Shown here: piece by piece, positions 62,730-64,000 of the stretch | Numbering within the stretch: position 1 is the stretch's first letter | How the letters are laid out: each line of letters starts with the position of its first letter | DNA from: Trichoplax adhaerens | Lineage: Eukaryota > Placozoa > Uniplacotomia > Trichoplacea > Trichoplacidae | Reading direction: 5' to 3' | NCBI RefSeq assembly: GCF_000150275.1 | Contig: NW_002060943.1 | Span: 3,003,264-3,067,263 of the forward strand | DNA: 64,000 bases | The notes under the pieces: generated by a model | The model's input: only the letters and a program-made list of their open reading frames with translations | Databases searched by the model: none | What the model was told of the DNA's origin: nothing | Program-made: the position numbers and the translations under genes

Positions 62730-62757
62730 GCCTGATCTCGACACAAGTCGAGATCAG
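62730..62757. repeat. Perfect hairpin, 12-bp stem and 4-base loop
   Basis: CCTGATCTCGAC, then ACAA, then GTCGAGATCAGG. In unit 1 the same place is slightly altered (CTTG and a GTGTCGAGATC arm), and in unit 3 the right arm is deleted. The units therefore differ exactly at the hairpin. Confidence 0.88.
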
Positions 62758-63135
62758 GTATGGTACGGTACTGTACCGTGTCTAGTGCACAGTGTACAGT
62801 GTACTCGACTCTCAAAAACCATGTCACCCGTCAACCCAGCGAGATTTTATTGCCTTGGCATAACGTGAATGGCGATCCACTCTCTACGTCTGATTAACGA
62901 TGGCTGTAGTCTATCAGTCATGAAAAATTCTCTATTTGCAGCAACAAAAGTCTCCAGAACGTTCTACTGACGAATCTTCATTATACTTTATTATTATCAT
63001 CAAGGGCAACAACGTAAACCACAGTGGCACAGTATGACCGTAAGCCTGATCTCGACTTGTACGGTACTGTACCGTGTCCAGTGCACAGTGTACAGTACAG
63101 TGTATAGGACTCTGAAAAAAACATGTCACCCGTGA

Positions 63136-64000
63136 AATTGTCCTGCTCATATTAATGGCGATATTAGCAATTGGACGTCCTTAGGGAGATACAATTTCTA
63201 TATCTGGACAGCAGAGAGTACTCCAAATGTTTTTTACTACACATCGGCAGCGTAAATCGCTAGCCTCAAGTACTCTATCGCTGCCATGTAGTCCAGGTAT
63301 GTCCACGATTGTACACTTACAATGTACAGTAGTAAAGACCCCCCCCCCCCCCGTATTAATACAGTACTGAAGAACTGTGCTGGAAGAAGACGCTGCTTTC
63401 TGTTATGCTCAACGTCAAAAAGGAATGGCCACAAGTGGTCTTGATAATGTCTTCAATATGTCATTAACCAGTCATTACTTGTCATCCCATATCGCGCTGT
63501 AGAATTCATGTTGGTCCATGCTGCGTTTTTTAGGAAGCTTTCAGTTGGCATGCATTCAAGTTCTACTGTTTCGGATAATATCATACTGTACAGTGTTGGA
63601 CACTTTGGGGCTATTTCCAATTTTATCGGGATGGAGGAAGAATTCAGGAAACGGAATGGACTGTACCTGTCCAGTGAGTGAGTGTACCATTGACTTTCAA
63701 GACTTACCAATGCAGTAGTGTATCTATTAGCGCAAGAATCGATCACGTCCTTGCTCAGAAATCATCGACATACCGTATACAGCAGTATGTACAGTATATG
63801 CCATCACTTGAGCCTGACGTCAATGGCATAGGCACGGATGTCTATTTCGATTTGACTTGATGTTTCAGTTTATTGCCTGTGCTGCAAGATCAATTAAAAT
63901 TCTCAAGGGTTTATTGATCGCCATGCAGTTTCTGTACTAGTCCCTGCCTCAGTGATATACGTACAGTACTGTAGCAAGATTGGTAAACGATGCTGAACCC
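63136..64000. other. Right edge, no gene recognised
   Basis: A C14 run lies at about 63341 and TACAGTACTGTA-type words at 63316, 63585, 63770-63795 and 63960-63972. Short overlapping frames on both strands (63237-63860) lack family marks. An exon of a gene extending beyond the window cannot be excluded. Confidence 0.4.

Larger units (their letters stand above)
62114..63135. repeat. Tandem array of 300-400 bp units, three copies
   Basis: GCGAGATTTTATTGCCTTGG begins at 62123, 62523 and 62839. The word ATGTCACCCGT ends units at about 62505, 62821 and 63123. Unit order: GCGAGATTTTATTGCC, GCGATCCACTC, ACGATG(A/G)CTG(C/T)AGTCTATC, GTCATGAAAAATTC, GCAGCAACAAAA, TCATCAAGGGCAACAACG, ACCACAGTGGCAC, TGATCTCGAC, GTACCGTG, ACAGTGTACAG, GACTCT(C/G)AAAAA. 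The first unit is longest because of insertions. Copies are highly similar, so the array is recent. The reading frames through it are repeat-driven and not genes. Confidence 0.95.

Noticed and set aside
62272-62868. Overlapping frames of 68-82 codons on both strands
   Set aside because: They arise from the tandem array and its GTAC repeats; the frame is not kept between units.
1-64000. tRNA or rRNA genes and CRISPR arrays
   Set aside because: I scanned by eye for T-loop GGTTCRA words with a matching acceptor stem and for spaced identical repeats and found none that hold up; tRNAscan-SE would be decisive.

Overview
The window is AT-rich animal nuclear DNA. Genes are broken into small exons with GT-AG introns, intergenic spacers are long and AT-rich, and there are no bacterial operons or ribosome binding sites. 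Several genes have clear animal orthologues: GIT (ArfGAP plus ankyrin), CCDC157, CCDC92/CCDC74, an ASPHD-type hydroxylase, the RNA polymerase III subunit RPC9/CRCP, and a class A GPCR. Together with compact genes and class I CPD-type photolyases, this suggests an early-branching animal. A placozoan (Trichoplax/Hoilungia type) is my best guess, but this is inference and not proven from the sequence.

Layout. 1-3.1 kb: two photolyase/cryptochrome paralogues in head-to-head orientation, the left one cut by the window edge. 4.5-5.7 kb (minus): a three-exon gene with a retrotransposon Gag capsid-like domain. 7.4-8.0 kb (plus): an orphan acidic protein. 8.1-11.6 kb: spacer with three families of decayed tandem repeats. 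11.7-14.0 kb (minus): large helical protein of unknown function. 16.3-17.6 kb (minus): five-exon MADF/BESS-type DNA-binding protein. 17.6-23.4 kb: gene-poor. 23.4-24.4 kb (plus): intronless orphan GPCR. 24.4-31.2 kb: gene-poor, ending in a 30-31 bp minisatellite and a GTAC-rich palindromic patch.

31.2-33.1 kb (plus): complete seven-exon RPC9/CRCP gene whose first coding exon is only 8 nt. It converges on CCDC157 (34.4-38.6 kb, minus). CCDC92/CCDC74-like (41.5-45.0 kb, minus), the ASPHD-like gene (50.2-51.1 kb, minus) and GIT (53.5-60.9 kb, minus, 20 exons) follow on the same strand. X-box-like (RFX) motifs sit a few hundred bases upstream of CCDC157 and CCDC92, and a weaker half-match lies upstream of the ASPHD-like gene. 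These suggest cilium-type regulation. The last 3 kb are less AT-rich and hold a 300-400 bp tandem repeat with hairpins, homopolymer tracts and a short candidate membrane-protein ORF divergent from GIT.

Most gene models were rebuilt by hand from splice sites, reading phase and recall of family sequences. Phases close without a break for the Gag-like, MADF, RPC9, CCDC157, CCDC92 and GIT models. I saw no convincing tRNA or rRNA gene, CRISPR array, or intact transposon. Junction positions may be off by a base or so.
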